DNA of 64,000 bases from Allosphingosinicella sp042666435 (GTDB taxonomy: Bacteria > Pseudomonadota > Alphaproteobacteria > Sphingomonadales > Sphingomonadaceae). The notes below the pieces were generated by a model. The model ran no database searches and was not told where the DNA came from. It worked only from the letters and a program-made list of their open reading frames with translations. Made by a program: the position numbers and the translations under genes. The DNA lies in the NCBI RefSeq assembly GCF_042666435.1, contig NZ_JBHTDC010000002.1, forward strand, positions 496,001-560,000. Direction: 5' to 3'. How positions within the stretch are numbered: position 1 is the first letter of the stretch; each line of letters starts with the position of its first letter. Positions 33,425 through 42,223 of the stretch are shown here, one piece after another.

Positions 33425-34681
33425 ATGTCCTTCTACACCTCGCTTTCCGGCCTCAAGGGCGCCCAGACCGAACTGGGCACGGTATCCAACAACATCGCCA
33501 ATGTCGGCTCCTACGGCTTCAAGAAGAGCCGCACGGAATTCGGCGACATCATCTCCTCGTCGCGCACCACGCCGGGCAACGGCACGCGCCTCAAGTCGAT
33601 CGAGCAGCAGTTCAGCCAGGGCGGCTTCGAGGCGACCTCGCGCGAGCTCGACCTCGCCATCGCCGGCTCGGGCTTTTTCGTCACCCGCGACGACCTGACC
33701 GGGGGCAACACCGCCTTCACCCGCAACGGCAAATTCTCGACCGACGCGGCGAGCTTCCTGATCGATTCCAACGGCGGCTATGTCCAGGGCCTGCCGGTCG
33801 ATCCCGAAGGCAATGTCACCGCCGGCGGCCTGTCCGCCGCGACCAACATCCAGATCCCCCAGACGTCGGGCGTGCCCAACGCGACCAGCCTCATCGACCT
33901 CACCGTCTCGCTGCCGGCGAACGCCGATGTCCCCGCGAACCGGCCCGCCTACACCGCCGCCAACCCCTACACGTTCGATCGTCTCGATCCGAACAGCTAC
34001 AATCATTCGACCCAGACGACGGTCTATGACAGCAGCGGCAACAGCATTCCCGCGACCATTTATTATGTCCGCACCTCCGACGGTACGCCGAGCAACTGGC
34101 AGGCGCGCATGTTCGTGGGCTCGGAGGAAGCGACGCCCGGACCCGTCAACCTGCGCTTCGACGCCGCCGGCAACCGCACCCTGCCCGCCGGCACGGTCAC
34201 CTTCGATCCGGTCTATCCGGCCGGCGCGTCGGCGCCGCTCGACCTGACGCTCGATCTCGGCGCCACCAACCAGGCCGCCGGCCCCTTCACCCAGCGCTCG
34301 CTGGAGCAGGACGGGTTCGCCGCCGGGTCGCTGAGCGACGTCACGATCGGCGAGGACGGCCTCGTCACCGCCACCTTCTCCAACGGCGAGACCAAGGCGA
34401 TCGCCAAGCTCGCCATGGCGAATTTCGCGAATCCGGAAGGCTTGAAGCAGCTCGGCGACGCCCGCTGGTCGGTGACTGGTGAGAGCGGCCAGGCCGTGAT
34501 CGCTGCGCCCGGCGAGGAAGGCATCGGCTCGATCCAGTCGGGCGCGCTCGAACGCGCCAATGTCGACATCACCGAGGAATTGGTCGCGCTCATTTCCGCC
34601 CAGCGCAACTTCCAGGCCAACGCCAAGGCGATCGAAACGGGCAACCAGATGACCCAGTCGATCATGAACCTCCGGAGCTGA
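33425..34681 (+). CDS. flgE: flagellar hook protein FlgE
   Basis: 418 aa. N-terminal SFYTSLSGLKGAQTELGTVSNNIANVGSYGFKKS and C-terminal GALERANVDITEELVALISAQRNFQANAKAIETGNQM are the rod/hook D0 signatures; the middle holds FlgE D1/D2 domains. GAGGGAG ribosome site. Main subunit of the universal joint. Confidence 0.96.
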   Translation: MSFYTSLSGLKGAQTELGTVSNNIANVGSYGFKKSRTEFGDIISSSRTTPGNGTRLKSIEQQFSQGGFEATSRELDLAIAGSGFFVTRDDLTGGNTAFTRNGKFSTDAASFLIDSNGGYVQGLPVDPEGNVTAGGLSAATNIQIPQTSGVPNATSLIDLTVSLPANADVPANRPAYTAANPYTFDRLDPNSYNHSTQTTVYDSSGNSIPATIYYVRTSDGTPSNWQARMFVGSEEATPGPVNLRFDAAGNRTLPAGTVTFDPVYPAGASAPLDLTLDLGATNQAAGPFTQRSLEQDGFAAGSLSDVTIGEDGLVTATFSNGETKAIAKLAMANFANPEGLKQLGDARWSVTGESGQAVIAAPGEEGIGSIQSGALERANVDITEELVALISAQRNFQANAKAIETGNQMTQSIMNLRS

Positions 34682-34692
34682 TCGGCTAGACC

Positions 34693-35436
34693 ATGGACAG
34701 GCTCGTCTACACTTCGCTGTCGGCCCTGCGCGGCGCCATGGGCCGCCAGGCATCGACGGCGAACAACCTCGCCAACGCCAATACGGTCGGGTTCCGCGCC
34801 GAAATCGCCAACCAGCGCCCGCTCTGGGTGGAGGGCGCCGGGCACGATTCCCGCGCCCTCGCCTCGGAGGAAGTGCTGGCCGCCGACATGCGCGAAGGCG
34901 CGGTCAGCGAGACGGGCCGGGACCTGGACGTCGCGATGGAGGGCGATGCCCTGCTCGCCGTTCAGGCCGAGGACGGCGGCGAGGCCTATACGAGGCGGGG
35001 CGACCTGCAATTGTCCGACACTGGCCTGCTCACCACCGGCGCCGGCCGCCCGGTCCTGGGCGAGCAAGGCCCGGTCACGCTTCCGCCCGCCGATTCGGTC
35101 AAGATCGACAAGGACGGGACCATCTGGATCGTGCCCACCGGCGGCGATCCGAACCAGCCGCAGCGGATCGACCGGCTCAAGCTGACCTCGCCGGTGGGCT
35201 CCAACATCGCCAAGGGCCTGGACGGCCTGTTCCGGGTCGAGGGCGGCGGCGCGCTGCCGTCCGATCCGCTCGCCCGCGTCAATACCGGCAGCCTCGAAGG
35301 CTCCAACGTCAACCCCACCAAGGCGCTGGTCGACATGATCGAGGCCAGCCGCGCGTGGGACAATCAATTGAAGCTCATCACCACCGCGCGCGAGCTCGAC
35401 GACGCCACCGCCGACCTGATGCGCCTGCCCAACTAA
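34693..35436 (+). CDS. flgF: proximal rod protein FlgF
   Basis: 247 aa. DRLVYTSLSALRGAMGRQASTANNLANANTVGFRAE at the N-terminus and GSLEGSNVNPTKALVDMIEASRAWDNQLKLI at the C-terminus. 11 nt after flgE. Confidence 0.95.
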   Translation: MDRLVYTSLSALRGAMGRQASTANNLANANTVGFRAEIANQRPLWVEGAGHDSRALASEEVLAADMREGAVSETGRDLDVAMEGDALLAVQAEDGGEAYTRRGDLQLSDTGLLTTGAGRPVLGEQGPVTLPPADSVKIDKDGTIWIVPTGGDPNQPQRIDRLKLTSPVGSNIAKGLDGLFRVEGGGALPSDPLARVNTGSLEGSNVNPTKALVDMIEASRAWDNQLKLITTARELDDATADLMRLPN

Positions 35437-35455
35437 TCGCCCCGAGGAGCATAAG

Positions 35456-36244
35456 ATGACCAACGCAGCCCTCCACGTCGCCCGCACCGGATTGGACGCC
35501 CAATCGTCCCGGATGCGCGTCATCGCCAACAATCTGGCGAACGTGAACACCACCGGCTTCAAGCGCGACCGCGCGACCTTCGAGACGCTCGCCTATCAGA
35601 CGATGACGGCGCCCGGAGCGCCCGCGTCGGCCGAGAATCGCTACGCCACCGGCCTTTCGCTGGGCTCGGGCGTGCAGATGACCGGCACCGCCCGGGTCAA
35701 CAGCCAGGGCGCGCTCGCCACCACCGACAATCCGCTCGACCTCGCCATCGAGGGCGAGGGCTTCTTCCAGGTGACGATGCCGGACGGAACGATCGGCTAT
35801 ACGCGGTCCGGCAATTTCAACCTGTCCGCGGAAGGCCAGATCGTCACGTCGGACGGCATGCCGATCCAGCCCGCCATCCAGGTTCCCGAGGGCGCGCAGA
35901 CGATCACCGTCGGCGCCGACGGCAGCGTCTCCGCGCAGCTCGCCGGCGAGACCGAGCCGACCCAGCTCGGCCAGATCGAGCTCGCCCGCTTCGTCAACCC
36001 CGCCGGCCTCGCCGCCAAGGGGGGCAACCTCTTCACCGAGACCGCCGCCAGCGGCACCGCCCAGGTCGGGCCGGCCGCGATCGACGGCCGCGGCTCGCTT
36101 CGCCAGGGAATGCTCGAAGGCTCGAACGTCAACGTCGTCCAGGAACTGGTCGACATGATCGAGACCCAGCGCGCCTACGAGGTGAACTCGAAGATGATCT
36201 CCGCCACCGACGAGATGCTCCGCAATGCCAACCAGCAGCTTTAA
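35456..36244 (+). CDS. flgG: distal rod protein FlgG
   Basis: 262 aa, standard length. TNAALHVARTGLDAQSSRMRVIANNLANVNTTGFKRDRATFE and the C-terminal LEGSNVNVVQELVDMIETQRAYEVNSKMI are diagnostic. Its 3' end overlaps the likely flgH start. Confidence 0.97.
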   Translation: MTNAALHVARTGLDAQSSRMRVIANNLANVNTTGFKRDRATFETLAYQTMTAPGAPASAENRYATGLSLGSGVQMTGTARVNSQGALATTDNPLDLAIEGEGFFQVTMPDGTIGYTRSGNFNLSAEGQIVTSDGMPIQPAIQVPEGAQTITVGADGSVSAQLAGETEPTQLGQIELARFVNPAGLAAKGGNLFTETAASGTAQVGPAAIDGRGSLRQGMLEGSNVNVVQELVDMIETQRAYEVNSKMISATDEMLRNANQQL

Positions 36245-36893
36245 GATGGCCGCCCTCGCGCCCCTCCTCTGCCTCGCCGCCTGCATGGGCGGAACGAGCG
36301 GACTCTCGCCCGTCTACGCGCCGAGCTACGCCCCCCCGCCGCCGCCCGTGGCGTCATCGGACGGGTCGATCTTCCAGGCGTCGCGCGGCTATGCGGCGCT
36401 GACCAGCGGCGCCCGCGCCGCGATGGTCGGCGACATCGTCACCATCGCGCTGGTCGAGCGCACCGAAGCGGTCAAATCGAACAAGGCCAGCACCGGCCGG
36501 TCGAGCGATTTCGGCATCACGCCGCCCGCCACCGGGCCGCTCTCCTTCTTCCAGCCGACCGATATCGGAATGGGCGGCGACCAGTCGTTCAACGGCAAGG
36601 GCGAAGCCTCGCAATCCAACCGCCTGTTCGGCGAGATCAGCGTGACGGTCGCGGAAGTCTATCCGAACGGCACGATGCTGGTGAAGGGCCAGAAGCTCGT
36701 CACCCTCAATCGGGGCGACGAATATATCCAGGTGTCGGGCCTCGTCCGCGCCGCCGATATCGGGCCGGACAACCGTGTCCCCTCCACCCGCGTGGCCGAC
36801 GCCCGCATCACCTATTCGGGCAAGGGCGAGATCGCCCGGGGCAGCCGCCAGGGCTGGCTCGGCCGCTTCTTCTCCGCCGTCAGCCCCTTTTGA
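36225..36893 (+). CDS. flgH: L-ring lipoprotein FlgH
   Basis: 222 aa from the ATG at 36225, which overlaps flgG by 20 nt; it gives a lipoprotein signal with a Lys and a LAAC lipobox (Cys 20). An ATG at 36246 avoids the overlap but leaves no positive charge. The mature part has DGSIFQASRGYAALTSGARAAMVGDIVTIALVE and GLVRAADIGPDNRVPSTRVADARI, typical FlgH. Outer-membrane bushing of the rod. Confidence 0.93.
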   Translation: MPTSSFKMAALAPLLCLAACMGGTSGLSPVYAPSYAPPPPPVASSDGSIFQASRGYAALTSGARAAMVGDIVTIALVERTEAVKSNKASTGRSSDFGITPPATGPLSFFQPTDIGMGGDQSFNGKGEASQSNRLFGEISVTVAEVYPNGTMLVKGQKLVTLNRGDEYIQVSGLVRAADIGPDNRVPSTRVADARITYSGKGEIARGSRQGWLGRFFSAVSPF

Positions 36894-36904
36894 AGGACGC
36901 GCGC

Positions 36905-38134
36905 ATGGCCGACTTCCGCAAGATCGCCGCCTTGCTCGGACCGAACAAACATCCGTTCGGGCTGAGCCTGTCGAAGCCCGTTGCTTTTCTTTCGGCGCTC
37001 CGCGGGAAGGGCAGTCCTTCGACAGGCTCAGGACGAACGGTACGGGGAATGGCCGCCGCGATCGTCTTCGGGCTCGCTATGGCCTCCGCGCCCGCCCAGG
37101 CCGAGCGGGTCAAGGATATCGGCACCTTCCAGGGCGTTCGCGCCAACCAGCTGACCGGTTACGGCATCGTCGTCGGCCTGGCCGGCACCGGCGACGACAG
37201 CCTCGATTACGCGACGCTCGCGATGAAGGGCGTCGCCTCGCGCTTCGGCCTGACGCTCCCGGCCGGCGTCAACCCGGCGGTCAAGAACGCCGCCGCGGTA
37301 ATGATCACCGCCGAGCTTCCCGCTTTCGCCAAGCCGGGCCAGCGCCTCGACATCACCGTGTCGGCGCTCGGCAAGGCCAAGTCGCTGCGCGGCGGCACCC
37401 TGCTGATGGCGCCTTTGCTCGGCGCCGACGGCAATATCTATGCGATGGCGCAGGGCAACCTCGCGGTGGGCGGCCTCGGCGTCGATGCCGCCGACGGCTC
37501 GAAACTTTCGGTCAACATTCCTTCCGCCGGCCGCATCCCCGGCGGCGCTTCGGTCGAACGGGCGGTCGACGCCGGCTTCGCGACCGCGCCGCAGCTTCGC
37601 TTCAACCTCGCCGAGGCCGATCTCACCACCGCCCAGCGGGTCGCCCAGGCGATCAACGGCGAGTTCGGCGCCATCGCCAGCGCCACCGACGCGGTCACCA
37701 TCACCATCGAAGCGCCGCCGGGCGCCGAGACCCGGGCGACCTTGATGAGCCGCATCGAGAACCTCATCGTCGATCCCGCCGACGCTCCCGCCCGAGTCAT
37801 CGTCAACGCGCGCACCGGCACCGTCGTCATCAACGGCGCCGTCCGGATCAGCCCGGCCGCCGTCAGCCACGGCAAGCTCACCGTATCGGTGCGCGAGGAT
37901 CCGCGCGTCATTCAACCCGAAGCCTTCTCGCGCGGCCAGACCGCCCTGGAGCCGTCGAGCGACATCGAAGTGATCGAGCAGGGCTCGCCGATGTTCGCCT
38001 TCGCCCCCGGCGCCTCCCTCTCGGAGATCGTCAAGGCGGTGAACGCGATCGGCGCCGCGCCGTCCGACCTCGTCGCCATCCTGGAAGCGCTCAAGCAGGC
38101 CGGGTCGATGAAGGCCGAATTGGTGGTGCTGTGA
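36905..38134 (+). CDS. flgI: P-ring protein FlgI with a repeat-derived insert near its N-terminus
   Basis: 409 aa from the ATG at 36905. The mature protein is normal (ERVKDIGTFQGVRANQLTGYGIVVGLAGTGDDSL ... MKAELVVL). The N-terminus is not: residues 17-46 are encoded by an 88-bp palindromic repeat (36953-37040), which separates MADFRKIAALL from the hydrophobic signal segment AAAIVFGLAMASAPAQA. An internal ATG at 37049 with GGGGA just upstream could give a short signal peptide without the insert, though it lacks basic residues. FlgI needs Sec export, so which start is used matters. Confidence 0.94.
   Translation: MADFRKIAALLGPNKHPFGLSLSKPVAFLSALRGKGSPSTGSGRTVRGMAAAIVFGLAMASAPAQAERVKDIGTFQGVRANQLTGYGIVVGLAGTGDDSLDYATLAMKGVASRFGLTLPAGVNPAVKNAAAVMITAELPAFAKPGQRLDITVSALGKAKSLRGGTLLMAPLLGADGNIYAMAQGNLAVGGLGVDAADGSKLSVNIPSAGRIPGGASVERAVDAGFATAPQLRFNLAEADLTTAQRVAQAINGEFGAIASATDAVTITIEAPPGAETRATLMSRIENLIVDPADAPARVIVNARTGTVVINGAVRISPAAVSHGKLTVSVREDPRVIQPEAFSRGQTALEPSSDIEVIEQGSPMFAFAPGASLSEIVKAVNAIGAAPSDLVAILEALKQAGSMKAELVVL
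36953..37040. repeat. palindromic repeat element inside the 5' end of flgI
   Basis: Inverted arms of 27 bp (36953-36979 and 37014-37040), identical at most positions after reversal, share the core TGAGCCTGTCGAAG. The reading frame through it begins PFGLSLSKP. The arms are unrelated to those of the fliP element. Confidence 0.88.
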
Positions 38135-38412
38135 TGATCGGCGCCGTCAACTCCACCAGCCCGCAAGCCACGGCCGAAAAGCGCGAACAGCTGAAAGTCG
38201 CCGCGCAGGCTTTCGAGGCCGTGTTCCTGCGCCAGATGATCGGATCGATGCGCCAGGCGAGCCTTGGCGACGAATTGTTCGGCAGCAACGCCACCGAGCA
38301 GTTCCGCGACATGTCCGACGCGAAGCTCGCGGATTCGATGGCGGAGAAAGGCAGCTTCGGCATCGCCGAGATGCTGCTCGGCCAGTTCAGCCATCTGGAG
38401 GGCGGGAAATGA
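38134..38412 (+). CDS. flgJ: rod-binding protein FlgJ (short form, no muramidase)
   Basis: 92 aa. Only the rod-capping domain is present: QLKVAAQAFEAVFLRQMIGSMRQASLGDELFGSNATEQFRDMSDAKLADSMAEKG. Gamma-proteobacterial FlgJ carries a C-terminal glucosaminidase domain, absent here. TGATG overlap with flgI and ATGA with flgK. A GTG one codon upstream is equally possible as start. Confidence 0.93.
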   Translation: MIGAVNSTSPQATAEKREQLKVAAQAFEAVFLRQMIGSMRQASLGDELFGSNATEQFRDMSDAKLADSMAEKGSFGIAEMLLGQFSHLEGGK

Positions 38413-39758
38413 GCGATCTCCTCAGCATTGGATCGACAGGCGTTTCGGCTTACCGGAGCGCGCTTGCGGCGATCGGCGAGAATGTCGCCAATGCCGAGAC
38501 ACCGGGCTATGCCCGCCGCGAAGTTCGTCTGAACCAATCCTCCAACACCGGCTCGACCAGCCCGATCTACCGGGAGGCCCTGCTCTTCTCCGGCGTCGAG
38601 GCAGCCTCCGTCGACCGCGCCTGGGACGCCTTTCGCGCCGCCGATTCCCGGCTTGCCGCCTCCGCCGCGGGCCGCGCCGACACGCGCGAGCAATGGCTGA
38701 CGGCGGTCGAGACCGCGCTCGACGACGGCCCCGCCGGGATCGGCAATTTGCTCGGCGGATTCTTCAACGCCGCCGTGTCGCTCGCCGCGACTCCGGACGA
38801 CCGGCTCGGCCGCTCGGCCGTGCTGATCGCGCTCGACCGGGCGACAGGGGCGATGCGCACCACCGCCGAGGCGCTCTCGCGCGTGTCCGAAGGCATTTCG
38901 ACCAGCGCCCGGCTCGAGGTCGAAGGGCTCAACGGAGAGCTGTCCGCCCTCGCCGACGTCAATACAGCCCTCCGCCAGGCCGCCAGCGGCCGTTCGTCTC
39001 GCGCATCGCTCGAGGACGAGCGGGACCGCCTCATCGATTCCATCTCCGGCCGGATCGACGTCAACGCCGCCATCGCCGACGACGGCACGGCGACGCTCAC
39101 TCTCGCCCGGGCCACCGGCATGAACCTGCTGAGCACCGGCAACCGGGCGCTCGTCATCCTCGCCGAAGCGGGCGACGGCCGCCTCTCGCTCCAACTCCAG
39201 GCGAACGGCACGACCACACCCCTGCCCGCCACCGGCGGAACGCTGGCGGGCCTGGTCGACGTCGCCGCCTCGACCGCCGACAAAAGGATCGCGCTCGACG
39301 GCCTCGCCCAGGACTTCACACGCGAAATCAACCGCTGGTCCCGCGACGGCATCGATCTCAACGGCGACGCCGGGCGTACCCTGCTGACCGCGCCGGCGGG
39401 AGCGCTCTCGATCGGCATGCTCATCACCGATCCCGCCCGCATTCCCGCGGCCTCCGCCGACGGCAATCCGAACGGCAACCTCCTCGCCCTCGCCTCGCTC
39501 CGCGGAGCCGACAGCGCGGAATCGCGCTGGGCCGCGCTCGTCGCCGGCCAGTCGCAGGCCCTTGCCGCCGCGCGCGCCGAAGCCGGAGCCGCCTCGACCC
39601 GCCGCGACAACAGCTTCGCCGCGCGCGACGAAATCAGCGGCATCGACCTCGACCGCGAGGCGGCGGAACTGCTCCGCTTCCAGCAGGCCTATAACGGCGC
39701 CGCCAAGGTCATCCAGGTCGCCCGCGAGACGCTCCAGTCCATTCTCGCTCTCTTCTGA
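38409..39758 (+). CDS. flgK: hook-filament junction protein FlgK (HAP1)
   Basis: 449 aa. N-terminal LLSIGSTGVSAYRSALAAIGENVANAETPGYARREV and C-terminal GIDLDREAAELLRFQQAYNGAAKVIQVARETLQSIL are the FlgK signatures. Joins hook and filament. Overlaps flgJ by 4 nt. Confidence 0.95.
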   Translation: MSDLLSIGSTGVSAYRSALAAIGENVANAETPGYARREVRLNQSSNTGSTSPIYREALLFSGVEAASVDRAWDAFRAADSRLAASAAGRADTREQWLTAVETALDDGPAGIGNLLGGFFNAAVSLAATPDDRLGRSAVLIALDRATGAMRTTAEALSRVSEGISTSARLEVEGLNGELSALADVNTALRQAASGRSSRASLEDERDRLIDSISGRIDVNAAIADDGTATLTLARATGMNLLSTGNRALVILAEAGDGRLSLQLQANGTTTPLPATGGTLAGLVDVAASTADKRIALDGLAQDFTREINRWSRDGIDLNGDAGRTLLTAPAGALSIGMLITDPARIPAASADGNPNGNLLALASLRGADSAESRWAALVAGQSQALAAARAEAGAASTRRDNSFAARDEISGIDLDREAAELLRFQQAYNGAAKVIQVARETLQSILALF

Positions 39759-39769
39759 GGAACAGGATC

Positions 39770-40627
39770 ATGATCAGCGGCACCCGCTACCGCCTTACCG
39801 TCGAGATCAACCGCCAGGCCGAGCTTGCCCGCGACATCGCCCGTTCCCAGGCGGAAGTCTCTACGGGCAAGCGCATCCTGGCGCCGTCCGACGATCCGAC
39901 CGGCGCCGCGCGCGTCGCCGAGATCGGCCGCAGCCAGGCGGACGAGGCGGCATGGAGCCGCAACCTCGATACCGCGGCCACTTTGGCGTCTCGCGCCGAC
40001 ACCACCCTGGAATCGGTCGCGACCGCCATGGATCGGGCCAAGGAGCTGATGCTGGCCGCCGCCTCGGGCACATTGTCGGCCGACAATCGCGCGACGATCG
40101 CGGCTGAACTGAACGGCATCGCCGTGGACATCGCCAGCCTGATCGACGCGCGGGATCCGCGCGGCACCCGGTTGTTCAGCACCGGCGACCCGCTCGAAAT
40201 CCCGGTCGGCGCGGGCATCGGAGTCGCGCCGGTCGATAGCCGCGCGGCCATTTTCGAGGATATCGACACGCCCGGCGGCCCGGCCGACCTGGTCGCGATC
40301 ATCGAGGCCGCCGCCGCCGCCGTGGTGGAAACCGACCCCGTCGCGCGTCAGGCGGCCTCCAAAGCCTCGATCGACGCCCTCGATGCTGGGACCGGCCACA
40401 TCATCGCCGCCCGCGGCGAGCAAGGCGTCCGCGCCAACCGCATCGACGACCTCAAGGAGCGGCTGATCGAATCCAAGCTCCAGCTGACCGAGCAGCGCAG
40501 CGACATCGAAGGCACCGATCTCGTCGAAGTCATCGCGCGGCTGGAGGCAAGGAAGCTGACGCTTCAGGCGGCCCAGGCGGTCTTCGCCCGGGTGAACCAG
40601 AACACCCTCTTCGACTTGCTGAGCTAA
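39770..40627 (+). CDS. flgL: hook-filament junction protein FlgL (HAP3)
   Basis: 285 aa. Flagellin-like N-terminus (ISGTRYRLTVEINRQAELARDIARSQAEVSTGKRILAPSDDPTGAARV) and a C-terminal helix (IEGTDLVEVIARLEARKLTLQAAQAVFARVNQNTLFDLLS). Last gene of the flgB operon; no strong terminator was found in the 103-nt convergent gap that follows. Confidence 0.95.
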   Translation: MISGTRYRLTVEINRQAELARDIARSQAEVSTGKRILAPSDDPTGAARVAEIGRSQADEAAWSRNLDTAATLASRADTTLESVATAMDRAKELMLAAASGTLSADNRATIAAELNGIAVDIASLIDARDPRGTRLFSTGDPLEIPVGAGIGVAPVDSRAAIFEDIDTPGGPADLVAIIEAAAAAVVETDPVARQAASKASIDALDAGTGHIIAARGEQGVRANRIDDLKERLIESKLQLTEQRSDIEGTDLVEVIARLEARKLTLQAAQAVFARVNQNTLFDLLS

Positions 40628-40730
40628 AATCCGCCCATCCGTCGAAAGCGGGCATCCGGCGTTTCGGAGGGAGAGCGAATTCGGTTCGCGCCGGGCGTGC
40701 CGGAAACGTCAGTCCCGATGAAGCCGGAAG

Positions 40731-40970
40731 CTAGCGTTTCTTGCGACGATCCTGTTCCCATTGCTCGCGGGTCTTGCAGACCTTGCGCGACGAGGTGCGG
40801 CCGCCGAACTTGTTGTCGCTGGTGAACCTGCGGCGACAGACGACATCGTCCTCGACCGGCGCCGCCGTCGTCCCCTCGACCATCTCCTCCATCGGCTCGG
40901 AGCTTTCCACCGGCTCCGGCTCCTGCTCCGGCTGCGCCACCAACAACATCACGACCAACGTACCGATCAT
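40731..40970 (-). CDS. small secreted protein with two conserved-looking cysteines
   Basis: 79 aa from the ATG at 40970 (a longer frame to 41018 is less likely). N-terminal hydrophobic signal (IGTLVVMLLVAQ), an acidic Glu/Pro linker, then VVCRRRFTSDNKFGGRTSSRKVCKTREQWEQDRRKKR with two Cys about 20 residues apart. Short secreted proteins with this Cys/TREQWE tail are frequent in sphingomonads, from memory; function unknown. Confidence 0.65.
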   Translation of the reverse strand: MIGTLVVMLLVAQPEQEPEPVESSEPMEEMVEGTTAAPVEDDVVCRRRFTSDNKFGGRTSSRKVCKTREQWEQDRRKKR

Positions 40971-41030
40971 ATAGTTTCTCCCCACGAAGAGTCGCCAAAA
41001 GCTACACAAGCGGTGCATCTTCGCAAGACC

Positions 41031-41065
41031 AAAAAAGCACCCCGCCTCGGGGGGTTGAGGCGGGG
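41031..41065 (-). terminator. intrinsic terminator of the HicB-like gene
   Basis: 9-bp stem (41040-41048 / 41057-41065, CCCCGCCTC arms) followed on the minus strand by TGC and six T (41036-41031). Lies 33 nt after the HicB-like stop codon. Confidence 0.85.
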
Positions 41066-41097
41066 CGAAGTGACTCGCTCGCGTCGCGGCCGCCGGG

Positions 41098-41340
41098 TCA
41101 GGCGGGAGCGAGACTCGCGAACCTGGCGGTGCTGATCCTTACGCCGCCGGTCAGGCGCGGCTCGGGGAACGGGCGCCCTTCGGCGGCATAGGTTTCGAGG
41201 ACCGATTCGAGCGCGAGCAATGCCTGCTCACAGGCTTCGTCATGATCGCGCCCGATCGCCATCGCCTCCGGCACGTCTGGGATGGTTGCCAGCACCATGC
41301 CGTCATAGCGGCCCGACAGTCGCAACGTGTAGCTCAGCAT
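41098..41340 (-). CDS. HicB-family antitoxin-like protein without a HicA partner
   Basis: 80 aa from the ATG at 41340 (GAAGGAG ribosome site). The partial RNase H-like HicB fold is recognisable: GMVLATIPDVPEAMAIGRDHDEACEQALLALESVLETY. No HicA-like (about 60-aa, basic, dsRNA-binding) gene is found on either side, and no C-terminal DNA-binding domain is present. Own terminator, so a monocistronic orphan. Confidence 0.75.
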   Translation of the reverse strand: MLSYTLRLSGRYDGMVLATIPDVPEAMAIGRDHDEACEQALLALESVLETYAAEGRPFPEPRLTGGVRISTARFASLAPA

Positions 41341-41552
41341 GCCCGGCTCCTTCGAACAAAGGGTTCCAGATCCCGCGCGCTGTTCGACGAGAACCACCGG
41401 CGCGGCACGCTTGCAATATAGATGGGATCGGGCGCTTCCCCGGCGCCCTTATCGTCCCTGGTCCGACGCCAGAATGACTCGATTCACGGGCGATGGCGAG
41501 TCCCATTTTCGGGCGCCCGGCTCATGCCGAAGCCGTTTCGGCGCGACAATGG

Positions 41553-41804
41553 TCAGTCGCGATAACAATGATCGATATCGGGCGCGCGTCCGGCACGTTC
41601 GGCGCGGCGCTGCTCCTTGCCGATACATTCCTCCCGCTCGCGGACGGCGCGGCCGCGCTTCTCATCCGCCTCCGACTGGCTGGTGGTCATCACGTCGACC
41701 GTCTTCGAGGCGGCCTTGACCGGCAATGTCACGACGTCGAGCGCCGTCTTGGCGATGCAGCCGCTCAAGCCAAGCGGCAGCAGGCCGATAATCCAATAGC
41801 GCAT
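41553..41804 (-). CDS. small lipoprotein
   Basis: 83 aa. Lipoprotein signal RYWIIGLLPLGLSGC (Cys 16), preceded by a GAGGAGAGGA ribosome site. The rest is charged (SEADEKRGRAVREREECIGKEQRRAERAGRAPDIDHCYRD). No known family; possibly a sphingomonad-specific lipoprotein. Confidence 0.7.
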   Translation of the reverse strand: MRYWIIGLLPLGLSGCIAKTALDVVTLPVKAASKTVDVMTTSQSEADEKRGRAVREREECIGKEQRRAERAGRAPDIDHCYRD

Positions 41805-41956
41805 GATCCTCTCCTCATCCGCCTCCCTCCCACTTGCCGCCTGATCTGGCGATGAACGGCCGCGCCGCCGGGGGTTGATGCAGTTTATGGAACCTGTCGC
41901 CTCTTTGGAATAATAATGCCGGTCCTGCCATCGGGTCCCGGGGAGGGGTTCTCGCC

Positions 41957-42115
41957 ATGAACAAGGCCGATCGCGATTATTACAGCAGCCGCCGGGCCGC
42001 TGAGGAAGCCGCCGCGCGCCAGGCGAAACACCCGCAGGCGGCCGACAGCCACAAGAAGCTGGCGCAGCGTTACGCCGCTTTGGCCGACGATCAGGATGGC
42101 CTTGAAGACCGCTGA
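41957..42115 (+). CDS. 52-residue basic/helical hypothetical protein
   Basis: Reads MNKADRDYYSSRRAAEEAAA and ends ALADDQDGLEDR. Good ribosome site (GGGGAGGGG, 8 nt upstream). Amphipathic helix with the YYSSRRAAEEAA..HPQAADSHKKLAQRYAAL pattern. Short proteins of this kind are common in sphingomonads, from memory; no function is known to me. Confidence 0.6.
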   Translation: MNKADRDYYSSRRAAEEAAARQAKHPQAADSHKKLAQRYAALADDQDGLEDR

Positions 42116-42223
42116 AACCGGCGCGCCCGCCGTCGCGTAACGCGATCTCCGCGACTGTCCGCGGCCTCTTGATCCCGGCCGCCATAGCGCTGACTATGGC
42201 CGCCACAGGGAAAAGGGGAGCTC

